From NCBI RefSeq assembly GCF_003002895.1, contig NZ_PVTI01000003.1, positions 1-64,000 of the forward strand: a stretch of 64,000 nt of DNA, in the 5' to 3' direction. This document shows positions 26,406 through 36,918 of this stretch, piece by piece. The DNA comes from Knoellia remsis. GTDB taxonomy: Bacteria > Actinomycetota > Actinomycetes > Actinomycetales > Dermatophilaceae. A program made the position numbers and the translations under genes. Each line of letters starts with the position of its first letter. Positions within the stretch are counted from its first letter, which is position 1. The notes beneath the pieces are model-generated. The model made no database searches, was not told where the DNA came from, and saw only the letters and a program-made list of their open reading frames with translations.

Positions 26406-27791
26406 TCAGAGGTAGTTGCGCGGGTCGGTGAACTCGCCGTCCTCGTAGACCTCGAAGTGCTCGTGGCAGCCGGTGGAGTTGCCGGTCGTGCCCACGTAGC
26501 CGACAGTCTGGCCGCGCTTCACCCGGCCACCCCACACCTTGATGCTCTCCATGTGGTTGTAGGTCGTCGCGAGCGAGACACCACCCATGACACCGTGGTC
26601 GATGACGACCCGGTTGCCGTAGCCGCCGCGGTCACCGGACTCGATGACGACGCCGTCGGCGGCAGCCTTGAGCGGGGTCCCGCACGGGGCGGCGTAGTCG
26701 CGGCCGGAGTGCAGGCGCCACTCGCGGAAGATCGGGTGGAAGCGCATGCCGTACTCGGAGCTGATCCAGCCGACGGTGGTCGGGGGGCTGAGCGGCCCGC
26801 CACTGCTGCTCGACGCCGGCGGCTTGGACGACCCGCTGTCGCGGTTCTTGCGCGACGCCGCAGCGGCCGCTGCCGCGCGGGCGGCCGCTGCCGCCTTGGC
26901 CTTGCGGTTCGCCTCGGCCCTGATCTTCGCCCGGCGCAGGGCTTCCGCCGCGCGGGCCTTGATGACCGCGGAGAGTCGGGACTGCTCGGCCTGCATGCCG
27001 GCGAGCCTGGCCTTCTCGGCGGCCTGCTGCGACTGGACGGCGGCGGCCTGGGTGGTCTGCTGGGCGGCCAGCTGGTCGAGGGCCGCCTTGGCCGCGCTCG
27101 CCTTGTCGCGGGCGGCGTTCGCCGCGGCGAGAGTCGACTCGGCCTTGCGCTTGGCCCGCTCGGAGTCGGCCCGCAGCGCGGAGAGCCGGTCCTCCTGCGC
27201 GGTGAGGCTCGCGCGCGAGGTGGCCAGCTCCTCGATCGAGCGGCTCTGCAGGTCCATGACCGTGCCGATGAGGGCGATGCGGTCGGCGAACTGCTGCGGG
27301 CTCGTCGACGTCATCGCCATGTCGAGCTCACCGAAGCCCTGGTCCTGGTAGATCTGGGCGGCGAACTGGGCGACCTGCTCGCGGCTCCTGCTGATCTCGG
27401 TGGAGGTCGCCTTGAGCTCCTCCTGGGCCTTGGTCTCGTTGGCCTGGGCCACCTCGAGCTCCTGGGCGGCAACGGCGTTGGCGTTCTCAGCGCGCGCGGC
27501 GGCCGACTGCGCCTGACTCAGGGCGGCCTGGGCACCGGGCAGCTTGCCCTGCGTGGTCTTGAGCGCGGTGTAGGCGGCCGCGAGCTGGGCGTTGGTCTCG
27601 TGCAGGTCCTCCTTGAGCTGCTCGACCTGCGCGTCCACCTTCTTCTTCTGCTTGCTGGGGTCCGGGTCGGCGCTCTGCACGGCGGACGTCGGGGCCACGA
27701 CGGCAAGGGACAGGAGCATCGCTGCCGACACACCGGCATACCGGCGGGCAGCAGTGTGTCGGGGCGCAGGGGTTCGCCACATGATCACCAT
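26406..27791 (-). CDS. M23 peptidase with coiled coil (FtsEX-linked)
   Basis: The 461-residue protein has a signal peptide (to about residue 40) and a long alpha-helical coiled coil rich in Ala, Gln and Lys (about 45-310). The C-terminal LytM/M23 domain has zinc ligands in [11 protein letters not shown] and GCHEHFEV. The layout resembles EnvC- and PcsB/RipC-type hydrolases activated by FtsEX, and the gene lies just downstream of ftsX. It probably cuts peptidoglycan at division. Start is ATG 27791 or 27782; neither has a strong ribosome site. Confidence 0.9.
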   Translation of the reverse strand: MVIMWRTPAPRHTAARRYAGVSAAMLLSLAVVAPTSAVQSADPDPSKQKKKVDAQVEQLKEDLHETNAQLAAAYTALKTTQGKLPGAQAALSQAQSAAARAENANAVAAQELEVAQANETKAQEELKATSTEISRSREQVAQFAAQIYQDQGFGELDMAMTSTSPQQFADRIALIGTVMDLQSRSIEELATSRASLTAQEDRLSALRADSERAKRKAESTLAAANAARDKASAAKAALDQLAAQQTTQAAAVQSQQAAEKARLAGMQAEQSRLSAVIKARAAEALRRAKIRAEANRKAKAAAAARAAAAAAASRKNRDSGSSKPPASSSSGGPLSPPTTVGWISSEYGMRFHPIFREWRLHSGRDYAAPCGTPLKAAADGVVIESGDRGGYGNRVVIDHGVMGGVSLATTYNHMESIKVWGGRVKRGQTVGYVGTTGNSTGCHEHFEVYEDGEFTDPRNYL

Positions 27792-27907
27792 TGGTAACAC
27801 GAGTCACGCCGAAATGGAACCTTTGCGCCCACGCGGGTTGCCTGTGAATCGGTGACCGGTCCGGGTGGCGTGGGTCAGCCACGGCGGCGCGCGGCCGGCA
27901 TACGGCC

Positions 27908-28810
27908 CTAGACGCGCAGGTAGCGCCGGAGCGTGAACAGGCTGGTCAGGACCGCGATGACGATGACTCCTCCGACGAGCCAGGGCGTCAGGGCCCAGAC
28001 ATCGCCGGACCCGATGAGGGCGCTGCTGAGGACGGTGTTGAAGCCGCGGTTGAAGATGAACCGCAGACCGAGCCAGAGGAGGAAGATCGCGAGGGCGACA
28101 CCGAGGGTGGCGACGACGAGCATCTCGAGGATGAACGGCATCCGGATCGTCGCGTTCGAGGCGCCGACGAGCCGCATGATGCCGATCTCGCGGCGTCTGA
28201 TGAAGGCGGCCTGCCGGATCGTCGTCGCCATGAGCAATGTCGCGCAGACCACCATGAGGGCGGCGAGCGCCACGGAGAACGCGGTGATCCAGTTGATGAT
28301 CTTGAAGAACCGTTCGAGCACCTGCTCCTGGTCCTGGACGCTCGCGACCCCGGGTGCCGCCTCGAACTGGCTCGTGACGATGGGGAACTTCGACGGATCG
28401 TCGAGCTGGACGCGGAAGCTCTGCGGGATGTCGCCGACCCGCACGTTGCCGGTGACGGGGCTGTTGCGGAACTGCTCCTTGAAGCGGTCGTAGGCCTGCT
28501 GCTCGGTCTCGTGGAAGACCTCCTTGACCTCCGGCATCGCTTTGAGCTGGGTCCGGATGGCCTGCTGTTCGGCGTCGGTGGCGGCCTTGCCCTGACAGTT
28601 CGGGGCGGTGGCCTTGTCGTTGCAGAGGTAGATCGAGACCTGGATGCGGTCGTACCAGTAGCCCTTCATCGTGTCGGCCTGGCGCTGGGCGAGCAGGCCC
28701 ATGCCGAGCAGGAACATCGACACCATCGTCACGAGGACGACGGACAGCGCCATCGAAAGGTTGCGCCGCAGACCCGACCACACCTCACCGGCGATGAACC
28801 GTGCCCTCAT
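27908..28810 (-). CDS. ftsX: Cell division protein FtsX
   Basis: The 300-residue permease-like protein has one N-terminal helix (about 20-43), an extracellular loop of about 130 residues containing two Cys-bearing segments, and three C-terminal helices (near 175, 225 and 270). FtsX relays FtsE ATPase activity to an extracellular hydrolase. The [13 protein letters not shown] segment is typical. Its ATG overlaps the ftsE stop. Confidence 0.95.
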   Translation of the reverse strand: MRARFIAGEVWSGLRRNLSMALSVVLVTMVSMFLLGMGLLAQRQADTMKGYWYDRIQVSIYLCNDKATAPNCQGKAATDAEQQAIRTQLKAMPEVKEVFHETEQQAYDRFKEQFRNSPVTGNVRVGDIPQSFRVQLDDPSKFPIVTSQFEAAPGVASVQDQEQVLERFFKIINWITAFSVALAALMVVCATLLMATTIRQAAFIRRREIGIMRLVGASNATIRMPFILEMLVVATLGVALAIFLLWLGLRFIFNRGFNTVLSSALIGSGDVWALTPWLVGGVIVIAVLTSLFTLRRYLRV

Positions 28811-29706
28811 CGGCCCTCCTCCCCTCGGGAGCCGAGCCGTCGGAACAGGGCGAACCGGGAAGCGCTCGCTCCGGGGCCGCGCGAGTCGTCGTCCTCGTCG
28901 CTCTCACCGAACCGGACCGCGTCCGGGCCCGCGGCGAGGTCCTCGTCGAGGTCGACCGGGCGCTCACCGTCGGCGACGGGCGGACCCACCGGACCCGGCT
29001 TCTCGGGGCTGGTGAACTGCTCGGTGGCGAGGTAGGTGCCCTCCTGCTCGTCGCGCACGAGCGTGCCCTCGTCGAGCTGGACGACGCGGCGGCGCAGGTC
29101 GTTGACGATGTGCGCGTCGTGCGTGGCCATGACGACGGTCGTGCCGGCGCGGTTGATGCGGTCGAGCAGGTGGACGATCTCGATGCTGATCGCCGGGTCG
29201 AGGTTGCCGGTCGGCTCGTCGCAGAGCAGGATCTGCGGCTTGTTGACGACCGCGCGGGCGATGGCGACGCGCTGCTGCTCACCACCGGAAAGCTGGTGCG
29301 GCAGGCGCTTGCCCTTGCCCTCGAGCCCGACCATGTCAAGGGTCTCGGGGACGAGCTGGCGGATCGCGGACGAGGACTTGCCGATGACCTGGAGCGCGAA
29401 GGCGACGTTCTGGTCGACGGTCTTGCCCGGCAGGAGCCGGAAGTCCTGGAAGACCGCGCCGATCTCACGGCGCAGCCGCGGGACCTTGCGCGTCGAGAGG
29501 GTGCCGAGGTCCTGTCCGGCGACGAACACGGTGCCCGACGTGGCCTGCTCTTCGCGCAGGGCGAGGCGCAGCATGGTCGACTTGCCGGACCCGGACGGTC
29601 CGACGATGAAGACGAACTCGCCGCGCTCGATGTTGAGGCTGACGTCGTTGAGCGCCGGCCGGGTCGATCGGGGATAGACCTTGGTGACGGTGTCGAAGCG
29701 GATCAT
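28807..29706 (-). CDS. ftsE: Cell division ATP-binding protein FtsE with acidic tail
   Basis: The 299-residue protein has Walker [10 protein letters not shown], the Q-loop [11 protein letters not shown], signature LSGGEQQR, Walker [13 protein letters not shown] and switch histidine ATHDAHIV. FtsE is usually about 229 residues. Here a 70-residue acidic, Pro-rich tail follows, as in some actinobacteria. ATG 29706 starts the domain. It is coupled to ftsX by a 4-bp overlap. About 260 bp upstream hold no gene that I can see. Confidence 0.95.
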   Translation of the reverse strand: MIRFDTVTKVYPRSTRPALNDVSLNIERGEFVFIVGPSGSGKSTMLRLALREEQATSGTVFVAGQDLGTLSTRKVPRLRREIGAVFQDFRLLPGKTVDQNVAFALQVIGKSSSAIRQLVPETLDMVGLEGKGKRLPHQLSGGEQQRVAIARAVVNKPQILLCDEPTGNLDPAISIEIVHLLDRINRAGTTVVMATHDAHIVNDLRRRVVQLDEGTLVRDEQEGTYLATEQFTSPEKPGPVGPPVADGERPVDLDEDLAAGPDAVRFGESDEDDDSRGPGASASRFALFRRLGSRGEEGR

Positions 29707-29966
29707 GCGCGGGGTCGGGCCTTCGGGCTCGGGGGCGGATGCCCGACGAGCATAGGTTCCGCGGCTGTGCGGTTGTCGGAGGTTCGGTGGACGGCGCGCC
29801 CGGTGGGCCCTCCCCTTCCCTCGCTGGCGCCGCGGACCGGCGGACGTGCAATGCCGACCTCCCACGCCGACTCGGCGGTCCGGTGAGCACGCCGAGCCCC
29901 GGCGTGCGCCCCTATTGCATGTCCGTCGGTTCGCCGGGGGGCCATCGACACGACCCAACCGGTCGG

Positions 29967-30431
29967 TCAGTCGAGGAGGAGTCGCAAAGTGGCGGTCACG
30001 AGGTCGGCCGCCGCTCGAGCGTCGCCCAACGGCAGGTATGCCGCGTCGGTCACGTCGTCGGGGAACCACCGGGACCACACGCGGTCCTCGATGGGGTCGC
30101 CTCCGGGCGCGCGCCAGCCGAGCGCCTCGACCTGCTGCTCCTCGAGCTCGGCGAAGAGGAAGTCCCCGCCGAAGGACTCGCTGCCGACGAGCTCGGCGAT
30201 CGCGTGGTCCTCGTCCCGGCGCACCCGAACCCACGGGCTCGTGTCCTCGTGCCGGGCGGGGACGAGGCCGAAGAAGCCGGAAGCGCGCACCTCGTGCGGC
30301 CGAGTGACGGACGGGACCGAGATGACGACATCCTCCTCCGGGCCGAGGGCCCGGATCCGGTGGGCGAGGTCACGCGACCACGCACCCCAGTCCGCAGGCC
30401 CCTCGGCCGGCAGCTCCACGGCATACGTCAT
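29967..30431 (-). CDS. TY-Chap-like type VII locus protein
   Basis: The 154-residue soluble protein resembles the TY-Chap domain family of actinobacterial type VII loci ([23 protein letters not shown]). These may be chaperones of secreted substrates. It overlaps the DUF6177 gene by 4 bp and forms a three-gene minus-strand operon divergent from the WXG100 genes. The assignment rests on weak similarity and strong context. Confidence 0.6.
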   Translation of the reverse strand: MTYAVELPAEGPADWGAWSRDLAHRIRALGPEEDVVISVPSVTRPHEVRASGFFGLVPARHEDTSPWVRVRRDEDHAIAELVGSESFGGDFLFAELEEQQVEALGWRAPGGDPIEDRVWSRWFPDDVTDAAYLPLGDARAAADLVTATLRLLLD

Positions 30432-31459
30432 GAATTGCCTCGCTCGGGTGGAACGCCGACGCGTTCCGCGACGGCCTGGGCGAAGCGGTAGTGCCGCATG
30501 ATCGGGTTGTCCTCGGGCCCGGAGTCACGACCCCCGTCACCTTGAAGGGCCTCGCCGGCCCTCTCGGGGAGGTCGTAGTCGAGACGTAACGCGGGCGGAG
30601 GCCCCGGAAGGATCGTGGCCTCGTCTCCCGCGACCTCGGCTGCCTCGGTCACGGCCATCCCCAGCAGCGTCTCGGCCGTGATCATGAGGTGCGGCACGAC
30701 CGGCCCGGTGAGCCTCGGGGGGACATAGCGTCCACCCACGGCGCGGTGGTAGCCGACCATGAGGTAGCGGGCGCCCAGTCGCACGGCGAGACCGGCCAGC
30801 CGCTCTCTGTGCTCGTGGGTGAGTGGGCGCTCGAGAGCGGCCTCGATGTCGACGCGTTCCAGGATGCCGACCGGCTCGGGCGTGATGCGAACCACCGCCT
30901 CTGCGCGAGGCGCGACCACGACGAAGGTCGTCCCTTCGGGGGACGCCGCACGCGCCGACTCGGTGATCCAGTCCGGGGAGAAAGCCTCGCTCGTCGGCTC
31001 GACCACTCCGCAGGAGAGCGGGTGGTCGAGCTCCAGGGTCTCGAGCACTTCCGCGACCACTCCCCCGACCGTGAGGTCGCCGGTCATGGGATGGAGCACC
31101 TCGAGGGTGAGGGTGAGCGTGAACAGATCGACGTCGGGCTGGGGCGTGAAGTCGGGGTGCAGGTCCTCACCGAGCTCGTAGGTCCGACCGGTCCATGCGA
31201 CCCGCCGGCCACCGAAGCCGTCGTAGGGACCCTTGCCGCCGTCGACGATCCACCGCGTCCCGGTCTCCGCGAGCAGGCTGGCCGTCGCGTGCGTCAGCGC
31301 AGTATGCGGCGGTGTGACGACGAAACCCTGCCGCCCTGCGGTCAGTGCCTCGGTGATGAACGCCACCAGCCATGGCGACTTGGCGACGACACGCCGCTGC
31401 TGCACGAGGACATGCGCCTCGGGCGTCGCGACGTCGGCGACGCCCGGTTCCGTGGTCAC
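30428..31459 (-). CDS. DUF6177-like type VII locus protein
   Basis: The 343-residue soluble protein resembles DUF6177 proteins found beside ESX genes. It has a GFVVTPPHTALTHATASLLAE segment and SPWLVAFITEA. No catalytic motif is recognised. The GTG start overlaps the stop of the preceding gene, and its stop overlaps the TY-Chap-like gene, so all three are translationally coupled. Confidence 0.65.
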   Translation of the reverse strand: MTTEPGVADVATPEAHVLVQQRRVVAKSPWLVAFITEALTAGRQGFVVTPPHTALTHATASLLAETGTRWIVDGGKGPYDGFGGRRVAWTGRTYELGEDLHPDFTPQPDVDLFTLTLTLEVLHPMTGDLTVGGVVAEVLETLELDHPLSCGVVEPTSEAFSPDWITESARAASPEGTTFVVVAPRAEAVVRITPEPVGILERVDIEAALERPLTHEHRERLAGLAVRLGARYLMVGYHRAVGGRYVPPRLTGPVVPHLMITAETLLGMAVTEAAEVAGDEATILPGPPPALRLDYDLPERAGEALQGDGGRDSGPEDNPIMRHYRFAQAVAERVGVPPERGNS

Positions 31460-31875
31460 GACTCGTCCTCCTCGACCTGCAACGCCGAGTCGGTCGATGG
31501 GTCGACCGGCTGATCACGCGTGTCGGAGCCGGCGAGGTCGAGGGCGTTGCCGTCGAGCTGCCGGGCCAGCGCTTCGGCGAGCCTTGGCGCCGCATCGGAG
31601 CGGGTCGCGGCATGCGCTGTCACCTCGACCCACCACCGGGCGTCGTCGGAGGCGGAGTCGTCAAGCCACGAACACAGGCGTACTCGTTCGAGGGAGGAGG
31701 CAAGTCGCTGTGGGACGCCGATGTGCAGAGTGTGACTGCCCGTCGAGCCTTTCAGAGTCAAGTGGGTGAGAGCGGAAGCAGAGAGCGTCAGCTCGGGGTG
31801 CGCGAGGCCGGCGGCGAGCACGACGTCCTCGAAGCGCGGCTCGCGCGGGGACAGGACGACCCAGTCGGTGGACAT
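31456..31875 (-). CDS. Small type VII locus protein
   Basis: The 139-residue acidic protein (C-terminus QVEEDES) is of no family I can name. It is first in a coupled three-gene operon and divergent from the WXG100 genes across 137 bp. ATG 31875 has AGGA at suitable spacing; a GTG at 31881 is the alternative. A role as a chaperone or regulator of the T7SS is possible. Confidence 0.6.
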   Translation of the reverse strand: MSTDWVVLSPREPRFEDVVLAAGLAHPELTLSASALTHLTLKGSTGSHTLHIGVPQRLASSLERVRLCSWLDDSASDDARWWVEVTAHAATRSDAAPRLAEALARQLDGNALDLAGSDTRDQPVDPSTDSALQVEEDES

Positions 31876-32012
31876 GGCCACATCCTGACAGCACGGCGAA
31901 CAGGAGTCGTCAACGTCGGCACCCGGTTGCGTATGTCGGCGGCTTGGGTTTCCATGGGGAGGCAGTGTTCACGCCCCCGGGGGACCGTCGGGCCAGACGA
32001 GTTGGAGTGATC

Positions 32013-32348
32013 ATGAAGTTCGACATGGGGTCTTCGACCCTGAGCACCCTGTCTTCGGGAACCGAGGGTTCGCATCAGGACCTCGGCTCTCTCGTGCTGC
32101 GCCTCGTGGCCGCCGCCGAGCCGCTGGAGGGCAAGTTCAACGGCGCTGGCCGCGCTGCCTTCGATGCCTTCAAGGCGCGCTCGGACGAGGTCGCGGCTGA
32201 CCTCAACACCTCCTTGGGGGCGATCCTTCAGGGCCAGGGCGGCATGGACGTCGCCTTCCAGACCGGGGACCAGGAGGCGAGCGACAACGCCATGCGCGCT
32301 CAAGGTTCCGCCAACTTCGACGGCGCGCGCTTCGGCGCCCGCGCCTGA
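32013..32348 (+). CDS. WXG100-like secreted protein 1
   Basis: The 111-residue helical protein has the size and helix-turn-helix plan of WXG100 proteins, but the WXG turn appears as FNG (EGKFNGAGRAAF, about residue 42). It is the first gene of a cluster that includes a second WXG100 protein and the nuclease toxin. The two probably form a heterodimer exported by EccC. Confidence 0.75.
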   Translation: MKFDMGSSTLSTLSSGTEGSHQDLGSLVLRLVAAAEPLEGKFNGAGRAAFDAFKARSDEVAADLNTSLGAILQGQGGMDVAFQTGDQEASDNAMRAQGSANFDGARFGARA

Positions 32349-32362
32349 ACGGGGGAAAGACC

Positions 32363-32671
32363 ATGGGAACCACGGACCGCATCAGCTTCGACACCGGCGC
32401 CTCCGCAGGCGTCCAGGGCGACATCGGCACTCTCATCGGCCAGATCGAGTCGGTGATGGGCCAGCGCGACGCGCAGGTCGCTGCCGCGATGTCCGACTTC
32501 CAGGCTGACGGCGTCTCGGAGGAGTACCAGGCCGTCGAGCTGCGCTGGAAGAACGCAGCGTCCGAGGTGCGCAACATCATCGCCCTCGTAAAGTCGACGC
32601 TTGCCGAGAACGACTCGACCGCGAGCAGCGCTCAGGCCCGCGCCCGTGCCGCTGTCCAGAACATCGGCTGA
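32363..32671 (+). CDS. WXG100-like secreted protein 2
   Basis: The 102-residue helical protein starts 14 bp after the first one and has GGGGGAAAG before its ATG. A coiled helix pair turns near QADGVSEEYQAVELRWKNA. The canonical WXG is absent, as in several partner subunits. It is likely the dimer partner of the preceding protein. Confidence 0.78.
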   Translation: MGTTDRISFDTGASAGVQGDIGTLIGQIESVMGQRDAQVAAAMSDFQADGVSEEYQAVELRWKNAASEVRNIIALVKSTLAENDSTASSAQARARAAVQNIG

Positions 32672-32730
32672 CCACGCGCGCGAGATGCTTGGGTCGCGTC
32701 GTCAGCTGACGCGACTGGGAGGGGACACAC

Positions 32731-33081
32731 ATGACGAGTTGGGACATCGACTACCCCGCGACAATGGGCGTCGCCATGCGCACGAGCGAGTCGGTGCAGG
32801 GATATGAGGCGGTCGTGCGTGAGATCGAGGCTGCCATGGCTGAGGGTCTTGCACCCGTACTACCGAACAGCCCTGCAGTCGTCCATGCCCTGGCTGCCTT
32901 CTCGGACGAGGTCATGAGTCCGGCTCTCACCACGGTCATCGGCCACTCGGCGTCAGCGGTGCGCGGCACCGCGGACGCGGCCAATGCCTACCTTCAGGGC
33001 GACCTCGAGATGGCGGCGACCTCCCAAACGGCAGCTACGCAGGTGACGTATCCCGACGCGCCCGGCGGGCAGGGGCGCTGA
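32731..33081 (+). CDS. DUF6507-like protein with YxxxD export motif
   Basis: The 116-residue helical protein resembles DUF6507 (WDIDYPATMGV). It ends with a YLQGD motif, which fits the YxxxD/E type VII export signal after a helix-turn-helix. It lies one base before the toxin start, and may be the secretion partner or chaperone of the toxin. Confidence 0.75.
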   Translation: MTSWDIDYPATMGVAMRTSESVQGYEAVVREIEAAMAEGLAPVLPNSPAVVHALAAFSDEVMSPALTTVIGHSASAVRGTADAANAYLQGDLEMAATSQTAATQVTYPDAPGGQGR

Positions 33082-33082
33082 G

Positions 33083-35359
33083 GTGGCGCTCAGTGCTGCC
33101 GGGCTCCCGGCGATCGATGATGCCCAGGCGGTGCGTGCCGGGGCTGAGAGCTACCTGTCGAGTGTTGCCGGTCTGCTCATCCGTGCACGTGACATTCGTG
33201 CCGGGTGGCAGGCGCTCGGTGCGTCGTACCAGGCGCCAGAGGCCAGCCTGGTGCTGCGCGCGATGGACCGGCCAGAGCAGGTTGCCGATGGCGTGCACAC
33301 CCAGGTGTTGGGTGTGCGCAAGGCGCTGGACTCCTACGCCGACCGGTTGACCGAGCTGAAGGCCCGGCGGGACCAGCTCGCTGCTGACATTGCGACGTAC
33401 CAGGCGGATGTGGCGCGCGACGATGCCGAGGTCACGTTGAGCGATCTCGATGCTGACTTCTGGAAGCTGCGGCGGGAGAACGCGCTCGAGGCTCGGATCG
33501 AGCAGCTGGCGGCGGATCGGGATGCTGCGTACGTCGAGTGCGGCAACGCGATCCGGGCGTTGTTCAGTGATGTCCGGTACAGCGTGCAGGGCCAGACCTC
33601 GGTGAACGACCCGTACCAGTTCGGGATGACTGCGGACGGGTATGCCGAGCTGGCCGCCAGCGGGGACGCGCCATGGGGTTTTCCGTCGACGTGGAAGACG
33701 ACCAACCCCCTCTTGGGTGGCTACCAAGCCTTGAACGCGATCACCGTCGGCACGGTGCAGACCATTGGTCAGCTGGGCGGGAACATGCTGGGCCTCAACG
33801 GTGAGGGTGCGTTCGACGCGACTTGGTCAGGTCTGTGGCAGCTCACCCAAGACGTCGCGGTGTTCTCCTCCCCCGCTCTGATTCTTGCTGGGTACCAGAG
33901 CGACGCCAAGGCCATGAACGAGTCCGCGCAGCGTCTCAAGAGCGTCGCCGGGTCGATAATCGGGTGGGGCAAGTACGACGCCTCACCGTGGGCCACCGGT
34001 GGTCAGGTCGGCACCGACATTCTCCTGACTGCGGTCGGTGGTGCCGGCGTGGTCAAGGCCGGCGCGACCGGTATGGCCCGGGGTGCGTCGGTGATCAACA
34101 AGCTCTCCGACATCGGAACCCTCGGCAAAGCGGTCGACCTCGCCGGCGCCGCCAGGGTCATGCAGACCGGCTCGCTCAAGGCCCTCGACGGCCTCGAGAA
34201 GCTGCAGATGGCCAAACGCACCCAGCTCGGCGCCCTGCAGACGTTCACCACCAACACCTCGGTGCGGATCACCGACACGGCGACCCAGACCGCGCACCAC
34301 CTCAAGCGCAGCGCCACGGATGCGGTGCACCGGTTCACCGACACGTTCCGGCCGCCACCGGTGGCGGTTGCCGGCATCGGCGACCTCGGCGACATCGCCC
34401 GCGCTGGCCGGGCCTCGGACCCAGTCGTGGACTCGCGAGTGGTGTTGCGCGAAACCGACCCAGTCGACCCGCGCGCCCGGACCGCCGCTGATGGCAGTAC
34501 CTACATTGAGGGCGGCAAGGGCGACCCACGCCACACCGACACCCCACGAGAGTGGGCCGGCAGCAAGCGCACCGGCGCTTTGGGGGGCCCACCGGCAGGT
34601 CGCGGCGACCTTGTGGCGCTCGAGGACATCCGCCCGGACCTGGCACCCAAGGCCCACCGCGCCTTCGGGCAGGACCCACTCACCGGTGAGCGCACGGTGT
34701 TGCCCGAGGAGCTGTGGGGCAAGACGGTCCGGATCGAGGAACGCGGCGCGACGTACTACATCAATGACGAGGGCGTGGTCGACTACGTCGACATCGACCG
34801 CGCTGCTAATCCACGTACGCAGCGCGCGGACCTGAACTCGCCCATGCCGGGGGTGACCTACCGGGTCAACGGCAACGTCACCTTCACCACCGACAAGTAC
34901 GCCCGCACCATCCACACCCACGTTGAAGGCGCCACGTATGAGGCGGCGAAGATCACCCGCAACACTGCAGGGCAGGCCGCGGTGCGCGGTGAGGTCGACG
35001 GTGAGAAGTACGATGCCGGGCACCTGTTGGCGCACGCGATGGACCCCATCCCTGAGAAGATCAACCTCGTCAAGCAACACCCCAGCGTCAACCGCAACGG
35101 CCCCCGCTGGCAGTCGATCTACCAGTTCGAGCTCGATGTGCGCCGGCAGAGGAAGATCGACCCCAGCGCGTACATCGTCTACGACATGACCGTCACGCAC
35201 GGCCGCCGCCCGACCAGCCTCCTCAACCCCTGGGAAGTCCCACCACGACGCTTCCGTTTGAGCGCGACCGCGGTCGACCCCGTCACCGGAGCAAGGGAGA
35301 AGTTCATCAAGGACGAGGAATTTCCGAACACCGCGACAGCGGACCTAGCCACCTCATGA
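33083..35359 (+). CDS. Polymorphic toxin with C-terminal DNA/RNA nuclease domain
   Basis: The 758-residue protein has an N-terminal helical LXG/WXG-like region with a coiled coil (about 75-160), a hydrophobic glycine-rich middle (about 220-340), a Pro-rich linker and a C-terminal nuclease. The nuclease (about 590-758) is of the DNA/RNA non-specific endonuclease NS_2 type, with YDAGHLLAHAM and NLVKQHPSVNRNG giving the His and metal-binding Asn. It is probably exported by the adjacent T7SS to kill competitors. The GTG start follows the DUF6507-like stop by one base, and its stop overlaps the immunity gene. Confidence 0.85.
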   Translation: MALSAAGLPAIDDAQAVRAGAESYLSSVAGLLIRARDIRAGWQALGASYQAPEASLVLRAMDRPEQVADGVHTQVLGVRKALDSYADRLTELKARRDQLAADIATYQADVARDDAEVTLSDLDADFWKLRRENALEARIEQLAADRDAAYVECGNAIRALFSDVRYSVQGQTSVNDPYQFGMTADGYAELAASGDAPWGFPSTWKTTNPLLGGYQALNAITVGTVQTIGQLGGNMLGLNGEGAFDATWSGLWQLTQDVAVFSSPALILAGYQSDAKAMNESAQRLKSVAGSIIGWGKYDASPWATGGQVGTDILLTAVGGAGVVKAGATGMARGASVINKLSDIGTLGKAVDLAGAARVMQTGSLKALDGLEKLQMAKRTQLGALQTFTTNTSVRITDTATQTAHHLKRSATDAVHRFTDTFRPPPVAVAGIGDLGDIARAGRASDPVVDSRVVLRETDPVDPRARTAADGSTYIEGGKGDPRHTDTPREWAGSKRTGALGGPPAGRGDLVALEDIRPDLAPKAHRAFGQDPLTGERTVLPEELWGKTVRIEERGATYYINDEGVVDYVDIDRAANPRTQRADLNSPMPGVTYRVNGNVTFTTDKYARTIHTHVEGATYEAAKITRNTAGQAAVRGEVDGEKYDAGHLLAHAMDPIPEKINLVKQHPSVNRNGPRWQSIYQFELDVRRQRKIDPSAYIVYDMTVTHGRRPTSLLNPWEVPPRRFRLSATAVDPVTGAREKFIKDEEFPNTATADLATS

Positions 35360-36822
35360 TCCAGGTGTCGGCGGAGGAGCTGGTGTCGTGGGTGCGGCTT
35401 CGGGATCGGGAGTACGCCCGGGAGCAGGTGGAGGAGCTCTTCGGGTATCTGTCTGCGTGGGGCAACGGTGATCACGAGAGCCGGGAACGCACGCTGATGA
35501 AGACCTGGGTCGGTGGCCGGGCAAATTCGTGGTCGATGCTTGATGGTGAGTACTTCGACAACGGGGCTCTCGAGGACGAGGGGGATTTCGAGACGTCGTA
35601 TGACGAACGGCGGGCCAGCGACGCTGCCTCTGAGCTGCGTGAGTTGTCGTGGCGGGAGGGGGTGGGGGCGTGGATGACCGGACGGTTCACCATCACCCCC
35701 GAGGGTGAGCAGGTCATCGAGGTTGACTTCGACAACCCGCCACCGGTCCGGCCGACGGACTACTCCGACGATCTCGGGTACGGCGGCTACGGGTACGCCA
35801 TCGAGCTGCGGATGTTTCCTCGCCCACCTGAGCATGTCCCGGACTGGATGAAGGACCAGCTCGTCAAGATCCACGCGTGGGACCCGGTCGCCGATGTGTT
35901 GACGGTGGACAAGGACGGCACCCCCAACGGTGACGGCGTCACCGGCTCGTGGCCCACCCCGCAGCGCGGGGTCGATCCAGGCGAGTTCGCGGACGCGATC
36001 GCGGCGTGGGAGGCTCTCGCGACCAAGTGGCCGCAGTTCGTGGCCCCGCTCGGCCCGGCCACGATCCTGAAGTCGGGCAAGGTCCGCCGCGGCGGCCGCA
36101 AGGCCCTCGACGAGCTGGAGTACCCACCAGCGTGGCGTGACGTGATCACCACGTTCACCGGGGTGCAGATCGACACCGGCGGCACCGGCTTCCGGGTCGA
36201 CCTGCTCGCCCGCGACACCGACAACAGTGCCCTGCCCGCGATCTGGCACCTCGGCCCGCGCCGCTCCCACCAGCCCGTGCACACCGACGGCCGCTACTCA
36301 CTCACCGTGCTCATCGACCCCGACACCGGCCTACCCGGCGCCGTCCTCGGCGCCGGAGAAGCGGGCCGGTTCATGCACGCCGGTGCCAGCCTTCCCGAGT
36401 TCCTCACCAACCTCGCCACAGCGGTCGATGCCGCGTTCACCCGAGCCGTCCGCGCCGTGACCGGTCCCCCGATCGTGCCCGCCAGCGACGACGCAGAATC
36501 ACCAGTGCAGCCGGTGAAGGTCTCCCGCCGCGACCGCGCCACCTTCCTCGAGAACGCGGACGTCCTCAACGCTCCCCTGATCGCATCCGTCCTGGGCTAC
36601 GACCCCGACCAGCCAGACCACGAACCCACCCCGCGAGGGCAGGCCGACCCCGACGACCAGCCACTCCAGGCCGCCCTGAGCGCGACTCCCGACGCCACGG
36701 CATACCTCGACCACCGCCACGCCCCCATCGGGCACGCGACCGAAATGCCCGGCTCCACCGACGTCCTGCACCCCCACTACGGCGGACTCATCCTCACCCT
36801 CACCCCCGGCACGACCCGCTAG
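35356..36822 (+). CDS. Two-domain immunity protein candidate
   Basis: The 488-residue protein overlaps the toxin gene by 4 bp, as expected for its immunity protein. The first 180 residues resemble YezG-type (DUF600) immunity proteins (GAWMTGRFTIT, EVDFDNPPPV, ELRMFPRPPEHVPDWM). A second domain at about 205-390 resembles SUKH/SMI1-type immunity modules. The last 100 residues are Pro/Asp-rich. At 488 residues it is far longer than single-domain immunity proteins, so it may neutralise more than one toxin. Confidence 0.75.
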   Translation: MIQVSAEELVSWVRLRDREYAREQVEELFGYLSAWGNGDHESRERTLMKTWVGGRANSWSMLDGEYFDNGALEDEGDFETSYDERRASDAASELRELSWREGVGAWMTGRFTITPEGEQVIEVDFDNPPPVRPTDYSDDLGYGGYGYAIELRMFPRPPEHVPDWMKDQLVKIHAWDPVADVLTVDKDGTPNGDGVTGSWPTPQRGVDPGEFADAIAAWEALATKWPQFVAPLGPATILKSGKVRRGGRKALDELEYPPAWRDVITTFTGVQIDTGGTGFRVDLLARDTDNSALPAIWHLGPRRSHQPVHTDGRYSLTVLIDPDTGLPGAVLGAGEAGRFMHAGASLPEFLTNLATAVDAAFTRAVRAVTGPPIVPASDDAESPVQPVKVSRRDRATFLENADVLNAPLIASVLGYDPDQPDHEPTPRGQADPDDQPLQAALSATPDATAYLDHRHAPIGHATEMPGSTDVLHPHYGGLILTLTPGTTR

Positions 36823-36918
36823 TAAGGTGAGGCCCTGACCACGGCGACCGAGCACACGGCGCGCACCCGGGCACGGCGTAGCCGTCACCCGCACCTTCCG
36901 CTGAAGGGAAACTGAGCC

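Noticed and set aside
29707-29966. A gene between ftsE and the TY-Chap-like gene
   Set aside because: The frames there are shadows with no start site or domain. The stretch is probably the ftsE promoter region.
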